Source of the DNA: Ligula intestinalis
Taxonomy: Eukaryota; Platyhelminthes; Cestoda; Diphyllobothriidea; Diphyllobothriidae
Assembly: GCA_036362985.1 (NCBI GenBank)
Contig: JAYGXS010000002.1
Span: 88,580,481 to 88,644,480 of the forward strand
Reading direction: 5' to 3'
DNA: 64,000 nucleotides
Shown here: piece after piece, positions 43,375 through 56,433 of the stretch
Layout of the letters: every line of letters starts with the position of its first letter
Position numbering within the stretch: the stretch's first letter is position 1
The notes under the pieces: generated by a model
Database searches by the model: none
Seen by the model: the letters and a program-made list of their open reading frames with translations, nothing else
Told to the model about the DNA's origin: nothing
Position numbers and translations under genes: made by a program

Positions 43375-46194
43375 ATGTGGGTCGTCTATTATGGTCATGA
43401 TCAGGTGTTGTTACACCTTGGTTGTCAGTACAGCCGGTGCTGTTTTCCAGTTCGGCACTGGGTGATTGGTGAGGCGGAGGTAGAACGGAATTTTCGACTA
43501 AGGGAGTGACCGTCTCCTGATGATGATCACTGAGATCTTTTTGGCCTCTAGGAGCAAGTAGTCGAACAGATACTGTCTCTTCTCTGCCATCGTCAAATCT
43601 TATATGAGCGTACTGAGGGTTGCACTGGAGTAGATCAACTTCCTCACAGAGCGGGTCATATTTGGACTGTTGGTTACTCTTCGTCAATAGGACTCGACCA
43701 GGGGAAGAGAGCCACATAAGAAGAGTGGTTCCAGTGGTTGATCTCCGATTATAGGCATTCTTTCATGTGGTTTCGCGTTAGTGGCGGTACATAGAAGTGA
43801 TCTGATGGAGTGTAGAGCGTCCAAGAGGACGGATTCCCAGTGTGTTACAGGCAAATTTCTAGATTTAAAAGCAAGCAAAATGGTTTTCCACAAAATTTGG
43901 TTCAGACGTTCAACTTGTCCATTTTCTTGGGGATTATACGGAGGTGTCCTCGTCGCCACCCCCCTATTATGGAGAAATTGTTGTACGTCGTTCGACATAA
44001 ATGAGGATCCTCGATCGGTGTGTACGTATGAAGGAGTACCGAACATGGCAAAGAGTTGTCATAAACATTTAATAATGGTTTCTGCAGATTGATCGGAACA
44101 GGCGAATCCGAACGGGAAACGGGAGTATTCATCAATAATCGTCAGCAGATAACGATTGCGGGTCACAGACGGAAGTGGACCCTTAAAGTCGAGTGACAGC
44201 CGCTCGAAGGGTTGAGTGGCCTTCATTAGCTGACCTTGTGTTTTGAAGAAACGGGGTTTGACTTCACAACACGTTGGACATATTGTAACAACATTACGAA
44301 GCTCTTCCATCGAAAAGGGTAGATTTCTAGCTCGGACAAAGTGTGATAACTGAGAGATCCCAGGATGGCACAGCGATGCGTGCAAATCCTTCAGATTGAC
44401 ATCCGTTAGCATGACCCCACAACAACTACGGGAAAGGGTATCAGCTGCACGGTTTTCTTTGCCAGGTCTGTAAATAATGTCAAACTTGAATGGCGATAAT
44501 TCCAATCTCCAGCGTCCAATCTTTTCATTTTTCACTTTCCCTTTTTGTTGATTACCATAGATAAAAGCAACAGAACGTTGATCTGTAATTAGTTTAAAAT
44601 GATTGCAGAGAAGAAATTTTTTCCATTTACGTATGGATTCCACTACGGCATACGCTTCTTTCTTGACCGCAGAATGGTGTCGCTCGTTTGGTGATAAACT
44701 ACGCGAAAAAAATGCTACTTGCTGAATATTCTGGTTCAGTGTGGCAGCAATGGCGACGTCTGAAGCGTCAGTCTCAACAACCAGTGGGATATTAGATTGG
44801 ACGGTAGCGATCGTGGCTTTCGCAAGTTTTTCCTTAAGTGCTTCAAATGTTTTAAGTACTTCTGGTGGTAGAGGAAAAGTTTTGTTGTGGATAAGCAGAT
44901 GGATCTTATCTGAAAAGTGGGATATTCATTGCGAATAGTAAGCGAAAAATCCAACAGCTCGTTGCTGTGACTTTATATCGTTTGGAGCAGCCATCTCACG
45001 CAAGGGTTTCAGACTATCTGGATCCGGTCTGATGCTACCGTTGAACACTTCGTAACCAAAAGGCTTTATTTGATGAGAAGCGATGACGCTTTTGGCTTCA
45101 TTGAAAGTGAGTCCATATTTTGCGGCAACGTCGAGGAATTTTTGAAGGTTTGAATTGTGTTCTGTGATGCCGTTTCCACACATGGTGATATTGTCTACAT
45201 AAACAAATACATCCTTCAGGTGTTCGCGTGTAATTATACCATCAACGGTTCGTTGGAAACAGGCAACTCCGTTGGTGACCCCAATGGGATTCGATAAAAT
45301 TGATACAAACGTCCATAAGCTTCGAAGGCAGTGTATGGTCTTTCGTCTGCCCGGATAAGTATCTGGTGATACGCGCTCTTGAGGTCAAGAGTGCTATAGG
45401 TGTCGTAGTTGGCAATATGTTCAATCATTTCGTCTATCTTGGGAGATGGATAGGCATCGAGTAGAGTGTATTTGTTGATCGTCTGGCTATAATCAACAAC
45501 CATTCGCCTTTTGTGATTTTCAGTGGCTACCACCAGGACTTGGGCTCGCCAGGGGGAGAAAGAAGGCTCAATTACTCCATCAGCCAAAAGATGACGAATT
45601 TCTTCCTGAATAAACCTTTCATCAACGCTAGTGTGTCGACGAGATTTTGTTGCGATTGGTTTACAGTCCGGGATTGGATTAGGAAATAAACAGGATGGTT
45701 TGACGCAGGCGGAAGCAACAGAACAGGGTGAGAATGTAGGTTTAGGTCCACCAAAAGGAATTTCGACGCTTCTATGTAAGCGAAGAAAGCCATGGCCAAG
45801 TAATATGTCGGCACATAAATTTGACAAGATCGATAGCCTGAACTTTTCGTAGACGGCACCTTTGTATTTAATGGAGACGAAAACGTGTCCCTGTGTGGCG
45901 CTCGATAGTGGTAGTGGCCATAGATATTTTGGTGCGAGAATGGTGGATTTTCCAATTATTTTTGAGTACTACCGAGGACGAGACGTAGCTCTCTGAGCTA
46001 CCTGTGTCTATTAAGGCTTCGAAGTTAGCCCCATTGATCTGTAGTACAACTACTGCGCTTGAAAGGCAGTCTGGTGCAGTAGCCGATGCGATGGCGGAAA
46101 TAGTGGGGTGGGTAGAGGAAAGGATCCTTCTGTTTTGCGATGTCCTACAAATCTTTTGGAAGTGTCCCTTTTTGCCGCATCCTTTGCACAACAC
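43375..46194 (-). pseudogene. Gypsy Pol: protease, reverse transcriptase, RNase H, integrase (broken)
   Basis: Read downward. A zinc knuckle CKGCGKKGHFQKIC (46194 on) precedes the aspartic protease block LIDTGSSESYVS. The reverse transcriptase (45827-45234) has VVDYSQTINKYT, STLDLKSAYHQI and FYRIPLG; after a frameshift FVYVDN replaces the usual YxDD-type site, followed by LTFNEAKSV and GFFAYYSQ. RNase H shows VETDASDVAIAATL and YAVVESIRKWKKFL. Integrase shows LCHPGISQLSHFVR and CPTCCEVKP (the HHCC zinc domain), then LSLDFKGPLP, HTDRGSSF and PPYNPQENGQVERLN (the DDE core), and a C-terminal DEV/VRFDDGRE-like part. Breaks include TGA 44928-44926, a TGA near 44060 and frameshifts near 45240 and 43716. 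Confidence 0.88.
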
Positions 46195-46747
46195 GTTGCG
46201 TGCGGGACACTTCGAACGAGGGTGTTTGTCGCACCCATAAAAGAAACATTTTTGTACGACGAACTGGAAGCTGTGATGTCCGCAGATTTGTTAGGACTGC
46301 ACGGAGTTTAGCACACATCAGTGGTGGTAGTGAATGAGGTTGTTGGAGGATTTTGATAGGATAAAGACTTTTTTTCGGCCAATTCCAGCGATCTTGCTCA
46401 ATCGAACGCTGTTTAAAAATCCAGGGTTTTCTGTTCCAGCAGTCTTTGTCGAATTTGGTTAGATAAAAACCACTAATAAAGGCATCTCTTATGGCGTCAT
46501 CGCGGTTTTGTTGTGCAATAACTGCTTTGAACTCACAGTCTTTGGCCAAAGACTTCAGTTTCTGAGCAAACTGATCGAAAGTTTGTCCACCCTCTTGTTT
46601 ACGGGTCGCCAGAAGGTGGCGGGCGAAGATCTCGTTTTTAAGTGCTGAACATAACTTCTTCAGTGCCTTAATTGCATCTTCGTAAGCGGTGCATTCGTTG
46701 ATGTACTCCCAAACGGTCGGAGAGACGTAGTTGGTCAGGACACTCAA
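46145..46747 (-). pseudogene. Gypsy Gag, N-terminally truncated
   Basis: Capsid-like sequence (YVSPTVWEYINEC, KNEIFARHLLATRKQ, GGQTFDQFAQKLKSLAKDC, RDAFISGFY) followed after a frameshift by two CCHC zinc knuckles, CFFCGCDKHPRSKC and CKGCGKKGHFQKIC, the second of which overlaps the pol reading. In related elements about 100 more residues precede this point; here the LTR begins about 14 bp upstream, so the N terminus is deleted. Confidence 0.8.
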
Positions 46748-46760
46748 TCACGACAATTTA

Positions 46761-46986
46761 ATCATCTTATAATTGTTGTACGTGAATTAAAAAGGGATGA
46801 AGAGCGGTTATGATCATATAGGCAAACATCAAGCGTTCGTAAGGAGGCAGGAGTGAATGTTAATCAACGAGTGTAAGAAGGTAGGGGTGAACGGTAATCA
46901 AGGAGTGTGATAAGGTAGGGATGAATGTTAATCAACAAGGGTGAGCGGAAAATGGGTGAACGAATGTCAGATAAGTATAAACACCA
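46761..46986 (-). repeat. 5' LTR of the Ty3/gypsy element
   Basis: About 226 bp matching 43009-43229 with scattered substitutions and one small indel. It contains the same three tandem units. On the minus strand transcription of the element would start in this copy. Confidence 0.8.
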
Positions 46987-49900
46987 CACGTTAATAAATT
47001 CAGCTTGAGACAACGGTAGAGATTTTAAAAAAGAATGCGGTTAAGCAGGCAAAGACAAGCTTCTCTAAGAATATGTATTCCAGAATTAGGGCAGGTTAGA
47101 TATCTGGTTGCCACTTCAAAAACGCTGGTAAATTTCAAGGAAAAGAACTGAACGACAGTATAATGCTAATGCGGTTCTCAAAAATCTCCCTACCTAGCGA
47201 CGCTAGCTAGCATCTCTGAGCGCAAGGGTACGCATTATTCAAGCATGAACAAAATAAAACGCACTGGCGATAAATAATAAAGCGATGGCAGTGGTTATTA
47301 TATATGAGTACAGTTGCAATCGCAGCGATCCAAAACTTTTTGCAACTTGAGCTACGGTTAAAGGTGCCTTCACCACGTGGAGCGCTACTGCAATTGTGTG
47401 AAAACTGACAAATTGCGAAAACTTAAAACTTCTGTACAACGTAGCACAGGTGCATGCAGTTAAAAGCAATATATTACTATGGAGTTTGATGATGCGCGAT
47501 TATGCATAAAACCGTAACTTAATTTATTCTGCCAACGCTACCGAGATCGTTAGACCGTCCTATATAGGGCGGAATAACAATAAAGTCATAGTAATTGTCA
47601 ATTAGATAATTATAAACGTAATACGTAAAATTACCGTTGATGGTACAACAGGCTTTTATGATCGTCCGGGACAGCAAAAGCCAAAATAACGGCAGACCTA
47701 AGAAAGAGCACGAAAATGCTTTAAGAGCAGTGGCGGGCGGACTTCACAGCACTGCTTTTTAGTGTACGCTAAACGAAGAGAAAATTAAATTCGGTACCAC
47801 AAAAAATATATTTCATGAACATCATCCGAAGCTAAGCCAGCCACATGGTTTGTGGAAACCTGGGTTTGTAAATGTATGTACTGTTGATGATAGCTGCTTT
47901 TCAGACTGTTTTTACATATTATTTCCTATAAAGCCCGTGTGCTTGGCCGGATTGCATGAAGATACTTTTGTTGGAATCTAGGATGGGAAAGTAAACTGCT
48001 TAGTTTCTAAAATAGTTGTTGTCACTTCGCCCACAATAATGACATCCTCTCCTGGCGATGCTCTCTGCATCTTTCTCCCAATTTTTTTTCATCATCACAC
48101 TGCAGCTCTTTCACTTAGTGATCGACAGTGCAGAACACGCTGCTGGATACTTAACTGACGGACCTTTTTTCGTTGCTCTTATTAAGGCAGACTGTAGCAT
48201 GCATTATACAAAAGTCATGCAAGCAAAATGCATCGAAGATTTAAAATTATTCAAAATGATTTGCTGATGATAAAGCTGGAGGACTAACTCGTAAACTACA
48301 GAGCATATATCTAGCTTGTTCACCATTGTGTGAGAATATTACATCTGTGGTGTGTAAAACTCTCCTTTTCGAGCATCAAACTTAAGCTTAATTAAGCCGT
48401 ATACGTGGCTGCTCACAAGGAACACCCGTGGGCGCATTGTCATTATTTTATCTCAGTACAATGTTGATAATATAGAAACCTATTAGTTTTGAAAATAGAC
48501 AAGAAAAATTATTATAAAGCAATATAAAAGGCTCAGATATGCAGCTCATATTTAGTATTGTAGAGACTTTATCACTACAAATATACAAAAAGTCTTAGCA
48601 AATACGCAGTGGAAAACTTTCGAGGGTAGAATAACTGCTAATAAGGGATTTACTAGACTATTCTAGTGGAAAAGTCGTAAAATCCAGTAAAGAGATTGAC
48701 GGTGAAGATTAGAAATGATACAACTCACTTAGATCCTTCTCGATCCTAGCCGGCAGTAGTCAAGTAGTCGACTTGCCAAAGGATAACTCTGCGAGGACTG
48801 GATCCAAGTTCGTTGGGCTGTGAGTTGCAAAATGGGGAGAAAACTCGTTTGCAAATTGTCGCTGGATTCTCCTGGAGCCCGAGAGTGTTCACCAGAGAGG
48901 TGTCGTTGAAGGGCAAAATAAACAGTGGCAGGTGAGGAGAGAGTTGAGCGGTGGAGAGTGAGTAGCAAGATAGTTGCTGTCACGCGTCAAAACCGAAAGT
49001 GTGAAAGAGTGCTGTATTTTGTTTTAACAAACTTGGTTATGGATAAATTTAAACAACACGTAAGTAGGGCCAAGAGCCCACAGTATCTCCATCTGTGTCT
49101 CCTATGTTACAGAAAACAAAGAGATCCTCCTCTCTTTCTTTACCAGATAAACATGCTATATTGAAAGGTACCACGAGGGATACTCCTCGCCTTATCTTAG
49201 AAGACCCTCCACGGAACTACAAACAAAAATATTCAGCCAGAGTCGGCGTTCTGAATTTTTAATGCAACGAAAAGTGGACGAGTGGAATGACACCTCCCAA
49301 TCCCTGGTATAGGCGACGTGCCTGTGGCTATTCAAAAAAAGACATTTGGATAGTTGGAGTAGTCCCTTCTTTCCCTCTGTATGCTTAAACCAAAATAAAT
49401 ACTACTTCAACACGAGACGGGAATTTGTTTGAAAAAAAAGGCTGCCATTATTTTTGAAACGTAATTTAATAGCGACCATTTACAGGACGCAATAGTGGAT
49501 GTATGGCAACGCATCGCCGTGTAAACAAAAGGACTTGATATGGTAAGGCCTACTAACGTCATCTAATATACCACAATTGATTTTGTAAAAGAGGGTTCAT
49601 ATAGGGTAACCCATGTTTTATGCCTATTTCCTTCACTAAATTGCAATGATCAATTACTTTCCAGCTAACCTAAAATTCAAACCTCAGTTAAACTTGTTCA
49701 TTTTGACAAATACAACCAAAATTAAAAATGCGGGCATGTATAGTCCTGGAAACCGATATATATTCAGAATAGGAGGAACCGTAATTAAAGCGTGTTTAAA
49801 TTAGCTTAGCCATTGAAACCGAACCAGCACTCTTATGAATTGGCGAATATGTCAAAAACATGCGGTAATATTTTTTGAAAAATTTGAAGAGCTTCCTAAA

Positions 49901-52737
49901 AAAAAGCTAGTAAAACATTTCTTTCAGTTTGATAAAAAATATTAACTGTATCATTAAAATTGTTGCGATAGCTTTTTGCTATGCACATTAATTTGATTAT
50001 TTTAATTTAATGAATGTATTAAAAAATTCACCGCTCGTAATTTTAAAGTCTATAATTCCTTATTTATTCATTGTTATCCTGTAAAATTCGTGAATGCAAA
50101 TGAATGTGTAGCTTTAAAGCTAATGGTAGGTGCCTGGTTCTGAAAACGTTTTAAATTAATTATAATAGTACAGAGGTGATCCATATTAGGAATATGAAGA
50201 AATTGTGGTTAAAGGAGACTAACAAACCCGTACTGCTTAATTATTTGCAATTGTTGCACTATGATCACTCTAGTTATAGTTTAAAACCTGTAAGTATGTT
50301 CTAAATTTCTTCCTACCAGTATAATCCGCGTACTGGTCGGGGATGGCGACAGAGGAATCCGGAAGATCCGGGGTTAAAGAATTTTTTTATCAAATATGAT
50401 TTACTTTGCACATTTATCACAATATATTTTTGATCAATAAGTTATCAATAACCATTATTTTACGCCCTGAACTTTGCTAAAGAAGGAAAAATATGGGCGT
50501 CGTGCTCCGTAAATTGTTTTGGAGCGGGGAATATGGGTTGAAATTTCCGTCGCTAGATTGGACGGTGGTTAAGGAGAGGAATTTTAATTTTGCCCCAGAA
50601 AAAAATTGCCGTCCCTTTTAGCGGTCAAGGATATGATATCTGCTATAACCACAACACTAATTATATTCGGTGTGATGTAAGAAGGCAGTCAGATATTAAG
50701 AGCAATTTATTGATTCACGAAGCAATTTTCCTTAAAAAGACTGCTTACTTGCGTGTGATAAATGCATCCACCTTGAGCATGTTAGCAGAGGTTTCTGGAC
50801 AATGCAACCGTTTGATAGCATGTTAGCAGCGGTGCGTTTTGAACGGGTTTGTCATTCTTCATTTCAGCACGCGGGAGTGCGTGCTAGGTGTCTGGTCGGG
50901 CAGGAAAAAGGGGGGACATATGCCCAAGGGATTGTGTGTGATAAGACAGGCTGGCTGATGCGCTTAAGTTGCGCGTTGTCTGTACATGTGACTTTGAATA
51001 AGCTAAGGTCATGTCTGGAGCAGCCGTACTTTGTGAAGCATCTGTCAATTAACGAGCTTGTCCCGGTCGTTGGAACGCAGGATAAAAAGAAACACTGGAG
51101 CAGCTACTAGGTCAAGCCTGGTGAGCATTGTTACGCAAAAAAAGAAGGCCATTGTAACAGCCGCCACACCCCTAAACTCAACTTTCCAATTCATTGTTTT
51201 TAAGAGTCAAGAAGCAAAGTAATGTTTATTTATTATTGATTAATAAAAAACTTTTGTTAACAATGGCCATTTTCTCTTATTCCTCTGGACTCCCCTGAAT
51301 TTTGGACAGAGATTTCGGGATAGTGCTGGCAGTGCTGTCAATGAGGGTGTATTTTAAACAATTATGAATAATATCGGTAGTTATCTTAAGCGAGAACGAT
51401 CGATAACTCGTAACTAACTTCCTATATGAGTTTGGTTATCCATACTTGCGTTTCTTGATTGTTGTTATCCACCTGCATTCTACCTAATTCTGCCTATAAT
51501 GGTAACCTTTTAAGCATCACATTAACAGGACCAATAAAAATTCCGATTAAAAATGGGCGTATATACGTATGCACTCAACTTCCTTGTGAATTATTGTCGG
51601 TATGTTAAAAACTGTTATAGAAAGGTGAAAATACATTCTGTAAAAATGTCAGAATACAAAGGTTGCTATAAAAAAATCTGCTTGGAAGCCTAATTTATAT
51701 TAACTTGCAATTACCGCAGCACAAAGGATGGTTTCTGGTTTATCGGTCTTTATTTGTTACTTGGCCTTCAGCCCCATCGAGAGCAATTTACATTGCCACT
51801 GGTACACAGTCACCTCGCATGTTATATGCTGAACTTACCCCGACGAAGTACATACTGGTAGATAATTAAACATTTTAAATTCCAAATCCTTGAAAATTTA
51901 CGCAGTAGAAAAAGAGCAATTTTGCTTTCTTCTTTGGAACTAAATTTATAAATTAATGACCTTCGTAGTTCAGGTCTGCTCGTTTTTCCAAAAGGTTTGC
52001 CGATGATGGTTTCAGTCGTATCCTAGAGGATGCTTTTAGCCGCAGTCAGCAACGTTTCACATCCTTTCAAACACGTCTGTCTTCCAGAGTCCATCTGAAC
52101 TTGTCAAGTTTCATCATTGCTTCCAGTGAGGCAAATAATTGCTATGAAGTTCGAGATATGTCGAGAAGTATGAAGTAGAATACGAATGGAAAGATTAGGT
52201 GGAATATTCAATATCTATGATATTCTACTGCTGCCGCCGTTTGCATGGACACTAATCTGGAACATGTGATTATCCAAAGGTAATTAAGGGCATTCGGGAT
52301 GAGAATCCTTCGCCAATCATAACCTATCAAACAACGTTTGAAACCATCTATGACTGACATAAATATTTCGCCAATTAACGTGTTATCATTACAAAATTAT
52401 CCATAAATAAATGCATATGGGACGATACTGCCATTCCTTTTCAAATAAAGGAACCATCCACTGTGCTCAAAGTTAGAAGTTACCATACTGTTTCAGAAAA
52501 GTGATTATGTTGCAGACAACTGCGATGTAGTTAAGAAAACACTCTGGAACAGTGGGCTTGTAGTGGCAATATGCCAAGAGGAAGTTTATAGGTAAACAAG
52601 ATGTTAAAACCATTTTTTGTTTATTGTATGTGTTTGGTATAGTTTTTTGTGTTTACTAACCGACGTTATATTTGTTTCGTTGCAAATTAATTATAAGCAT
52701 TTTGCATTTCTTTTATGAAAGTCATTGTTTTGGCAAA
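46987..52737. other. AT-rich intergenic region, no recognised gene
   Basis: Mostly AT-rich with scattered short frames. Two stretches stand out. The minus frame 47469-47239 encodes a hydrophobic 76-aa peptide with a likely membrane segment (IITTAIALLFIASAFYFVHA). A GC-richer island at 50.8-51.1 kb has an open plus-strand frame with several Cys. Neither has a recognised family or splice partners. Confidence 0.4.
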
Positions 52738-53279
52738 AGTAGCTTTTCTAGGCTCACTCGTATACCCCTTGTCCCAGCATTTTGTCCTGCAAAAACGCTG
52801 GTTATAGAGTTTCGAGGGGTGGGAAAGAAGGTAATTTTTAGAAGTAAATGTAAAAAGATTAGTCGAATTTGCTACCCGCGGCCGTTAAGAGAAAGTTGTT
52901 CCGCGTGTAACTTGAAGATGTGTGCGGCGCTTTGCGCCGTCAACTCCATTATTCTTACTCCAAAACGGTAAGTTGGACCTCAGTTAAGTTGAAATAGACG
53001 ACCTTTTAACCAATATTTCAATTTTTTCGAGAAATTCAAGAAATCTGTAATTTGATAATCGGGTTTTTCCGCAATAAGTTAACCGATGATACAGATTATA
53101 AAAATCTACAGATAAAAGTCAACAACACTTCTAAATTCAGTGAAAAAAAATTCATTTAGCATTTTTGAAGAATATTTAACGGCGTGTCTTTATTCCCCAC
53201 CCACAAAAGCCTATAATCACACTTTTTTAGATAAACATGCAGGGATTATAGATTGAGGACTAGGCCTTCATAAGCATTG
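52738..53279. mobile_element. Small TIR element (MITE family B), copy 2
   Basis: The left arm AGTAGCTTTTCTAGGCTC then CCCTTGTCCCAGCATTTTGT and CCTGCAAAAACGCTGGTTAT is mirrored at the right by ATAATCACACTTTTTTAGAT, AAACATGCAGGGATTATAG and AGGCCTTCATAAGC. The middle is collinear with the other copies (CGCGGCCGTTAAGAG, CAAAACGGTAAGTTGGA, AATCGGGTTTTTCCGCAATA). No coding capacity. Confidence 0.85.
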
Positions 53280-56200
53280 CTGACATTGTTTTACTTAAAT
53301 GGTTTTTAGACATTTTTATATAAAGGATGCATATTTTAAGCCTATTAAGTCAAAAATTTCCCTGACATCTCATCATTTTCTCATGCATCTTTTAGTGCAT
53401 TGCAAAATCCGACTTTTGAAAGAGCTTTTGTATTTTTATTAACCTTTGATAAATTAAGTTAAAACGAGCTCCAATTAGTACATAAGGTGTAGGGGAAAAT
53501 TGAAATATCAGTCGCAGTTAGGGTGCTACATATCTGCTTCTCTAACCTTCGTACTGGAAATCGACGCTCTCAGCATAAAATGGTCACGGTCGGTGCTGTC
53601 TTATAGGCGTTACGATGTCAAGCATTCACTTATCCGTGAGTTTTTTAGAATTTGAAATATTTTCTTTCTATAGAATGCTCCTTGCTACAACTATTACCAT
53701 GTCACCTACATAGCCCATTTATAAAGGCATATGAAATTCTGCTACTCCAAGTATCCGCTAACAGAGTAAGTAAAAATCTCATCTGAAAGATTATTAAGTG
53801 TTTTTTATCCGCCGATTATTCTTGCCTCTGCTTCATATTAAAATTGAATCAAGAAAATTCACAGGCGATGGGTTGCAGTGGTGCTTAAATGCCATATGTT
53901 TTCATGTTCGTGATTTTGCTGAATGAGATACCACGATTTCAATATGGTAGTAAAGTCTCCATAGTCTAGCTTAACAGCCCAAATAGACTACCTGTTCAGG
54001 TCTGTTGATAGTGTGCAGCTAGGTTAAGGTGGCTAACAGGTCAGGCACAGAATAAGCATACTCCGTCTGACAGGAAAACCGGTGGGAACAGCTTACAGGA
54101 AGATTTCTCGCCAACCATTATAAATTACTTTTTCATTTGTTGTACTGCAAAATGCAATTAATTTTGATTTGAAAACAAATAATTAGTGTCTCGCTTTCTC
54201 TATGCATTCTACATGCCGATGGCTGGACGGTCATTAGAAGAAATATTTAAATTGAGGACGATTGGAACCTGAGTAGGTTTGGCGGTTAGGAATAAATGCG
54301 ACTGTTGAAATGACAAAGTACCATCACCTATGGAGAATAGCGTCGAATACCTCATTGATGGCATCTATTTGTGGGTTCTTTCTGTTCCTATGATCCTAAA
54401 AAATTTGAATTTGATCAATGAGGCAAAAAATGTATTCTGCTCTCGATTTTTGGCTCAGTTGTCATTACCTGATCGAATTTCGTGCTGGTTTATCTCTGAC
54501 TGACCCTATAATTTTACCAAAAAATCCTAAGGATGAGTTTCGTTATGTACAGCGAAGGCTATTCCTTCCTGTATTATATGCATTAGATATCTTATCATAT
54601 TAAATGTCAACCAAAATAGTGAAATGTGTTTTTGTTTCGACCAAATTACTTATGCAGAATTATAAGATAAATTATTGTGCAGCCTAGACTCAAGATAATT
54701 CAGTCATGTCACAGTGTCAACTTTCGAAAACCGATCTGGTTGACTGCTTTAAAAATTATTCTGCAAAAACGGCTACTTATTTACTGTGCATTTTTCTCGC
54801 TGATTTCCGATGTCTTTATCAATTCAAATACATTTACTAGGACAAATGCAGGAAAACATTCCTCCTTTTACTAGTTTGGCAGTAAATTACGTCTTCTTCA
54901 AATTCTCTGCTACAATAATTTTGGACCTTTCCAGCAGCTAAATTTGCATCGAAAACTTCTAAACTATGCGCTATGTACATTCTGTCGAAGAAGAATCCCA
55001 TATTTCTCTACTCAATAAAAAAAAGATCACATAAAGTTGATGCACCATCTCATTAAATATAATGGCTTCACTACAAAATGTAATTTTGCGCGAAGTCAAC
55101 GCACGCGAAGTGTCCACAAACTATTATAGCAGTAAAGTATGGGCCATAAGTAAAAAAGACACAAATGAGTGGACTAATTGCTATTTACTAGCATAGGAAT
55201 ATTTAAGTTACAAAAAACTCGAAATCAAAGAAATGGCGATATGGCAAATCACTGGTCCAGTGTTAAATATAAATATGTTTAAGGCATGGGAATGGAAAAG
55301 CATGGCGAGTTAATCCAGAATAAGTACAGATGCAAAATTTTTATAAATTAAATTGTTAACGTTAACATTTAAACTTGCATTAAATGTGTCGGAAATGGAT
55401 GTGGTCATCTTAACTATAGTTCTCATTCAATTGAGCATATTGTATACTTTATAGAAAGTATCAATAAATCGAAAGATACGAAGGTTAATTAATGGAGATT
55501 TCACAATCTTCCAAAATCTCATAATCAAAAACATGTCAATACCGAAAGATGCTATGCAACAAATACAAGAAAGGGTATTTTTTTATATTTTCTAGCACGT
55601 TTATTTGGATGTTTAAGGCCGTCAAAATTCAATGAAAATTGCTATTACCTAAACAGGGATTTTCTACAGAATATTTTTGTAGCTGCTCAGAAAGAAGCCA
55701 GTTCAAAAGCTGGTTTTCTGACGTGAATAAAATATCTGGGGATCCTGTTGCACCATAATAAATATAACAACCTCACTTCAGTAATTTGTTCGAATCTAAG
55801 ACGCATTCTAGGATCTCGACTGACATTTAACGATATAGGAAGTCTACTGTATGGATGTATAACCCAAAACTCCAGTGTAGTAGGTAGGTTTTCTGAAATA
55901 AGTAACCGATGCATGTTAGAATGATAATTTTTCGAGGATACATCCATCAAACTTTAGCTTAGTAACTCAAATTCGAGGAAGAACTATAAATGCTCATTTA
56001 ATTTACATGCGCCGACTATGTAAAACACACACACATTCACTAATTTCAGGCAAGCTTGTAGGGGAACGTGTAAGGGTGACTTTGGTGGATACAAACAGAT
56101 GAGATAACAGAACGCAATTGACATTTTTCTCTTATATTTTTTTCAGGTTGAGCGCACATTAAAAAACGACTAAAAGATAGTTGGTCGCTTGACTAGCGAG

Positions 56201-56433
56201 TTTGTATTATCGCCTGAAATCGTGGGTCTTTCTGTCGAAGGTTTACAATGCATAAAATGTTGTACCTTACTGAATTTTGCATGTGAAAAGACTGCCCCTA
56301 GTACTTTGGACCAAGCTTTATCTTCTGCTGCTTCTTTTCGTAATGTTGTATAACATCCATGAAACCAGTGTCACCCTTCCTTTTGTTGGCGAGCCAAACA
56401 CTTTTCTATATCGACTTTTTCTTATAACTTTAG
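53280..56433. other. AT-rich region upstream of CFAP210-like exons
   Basis: The 5' exon or exons of the CFAP210-like gene should lie here or further left but were not identified. No repeat shared within the window was seen. A minus frame at 55950-55687 is anonymous. Confidence 0.35.

Larger units (their letters stand above)
43009..46986 (-). mobile_element. Ty3/gypsy LTR retrotransposon, degenerate and internally deleted
   Basis: A minus-strand element bounded by direct repeats (LTRs) at 43009-43229 and 46761-46986, with the order Gag, protease, reverse transcriptase, RNase H, integrase. This order, with integrase last, is that of Ty3/gypsy. A purine-rich tract (GGCCGGGGAGAAT on the minus strand, near 43235-43247) sits just inside the 3' LTR as expected for a polypurine tract. 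At 3.98 kb it is shorter than full elements: Gag begins only about 14 bp from the 5' LTR, so the primer-binding site, leader and Gag N terminus are gone. Two Gag zinc knuckles are seen, but I leave the clade open. Confidence 0.9.

Noticed and set aside
56277..56433. N-terminal extension of the CFAP210-like exon (hydrophobic MHVKRLPLV...)
   Set aside because: Hydrophobic leader unlike a cytosolic ciliary coiled-coil protein; a good acceptor (CTTATAACTTTAG) ends at 56433, so it is taken as intron.
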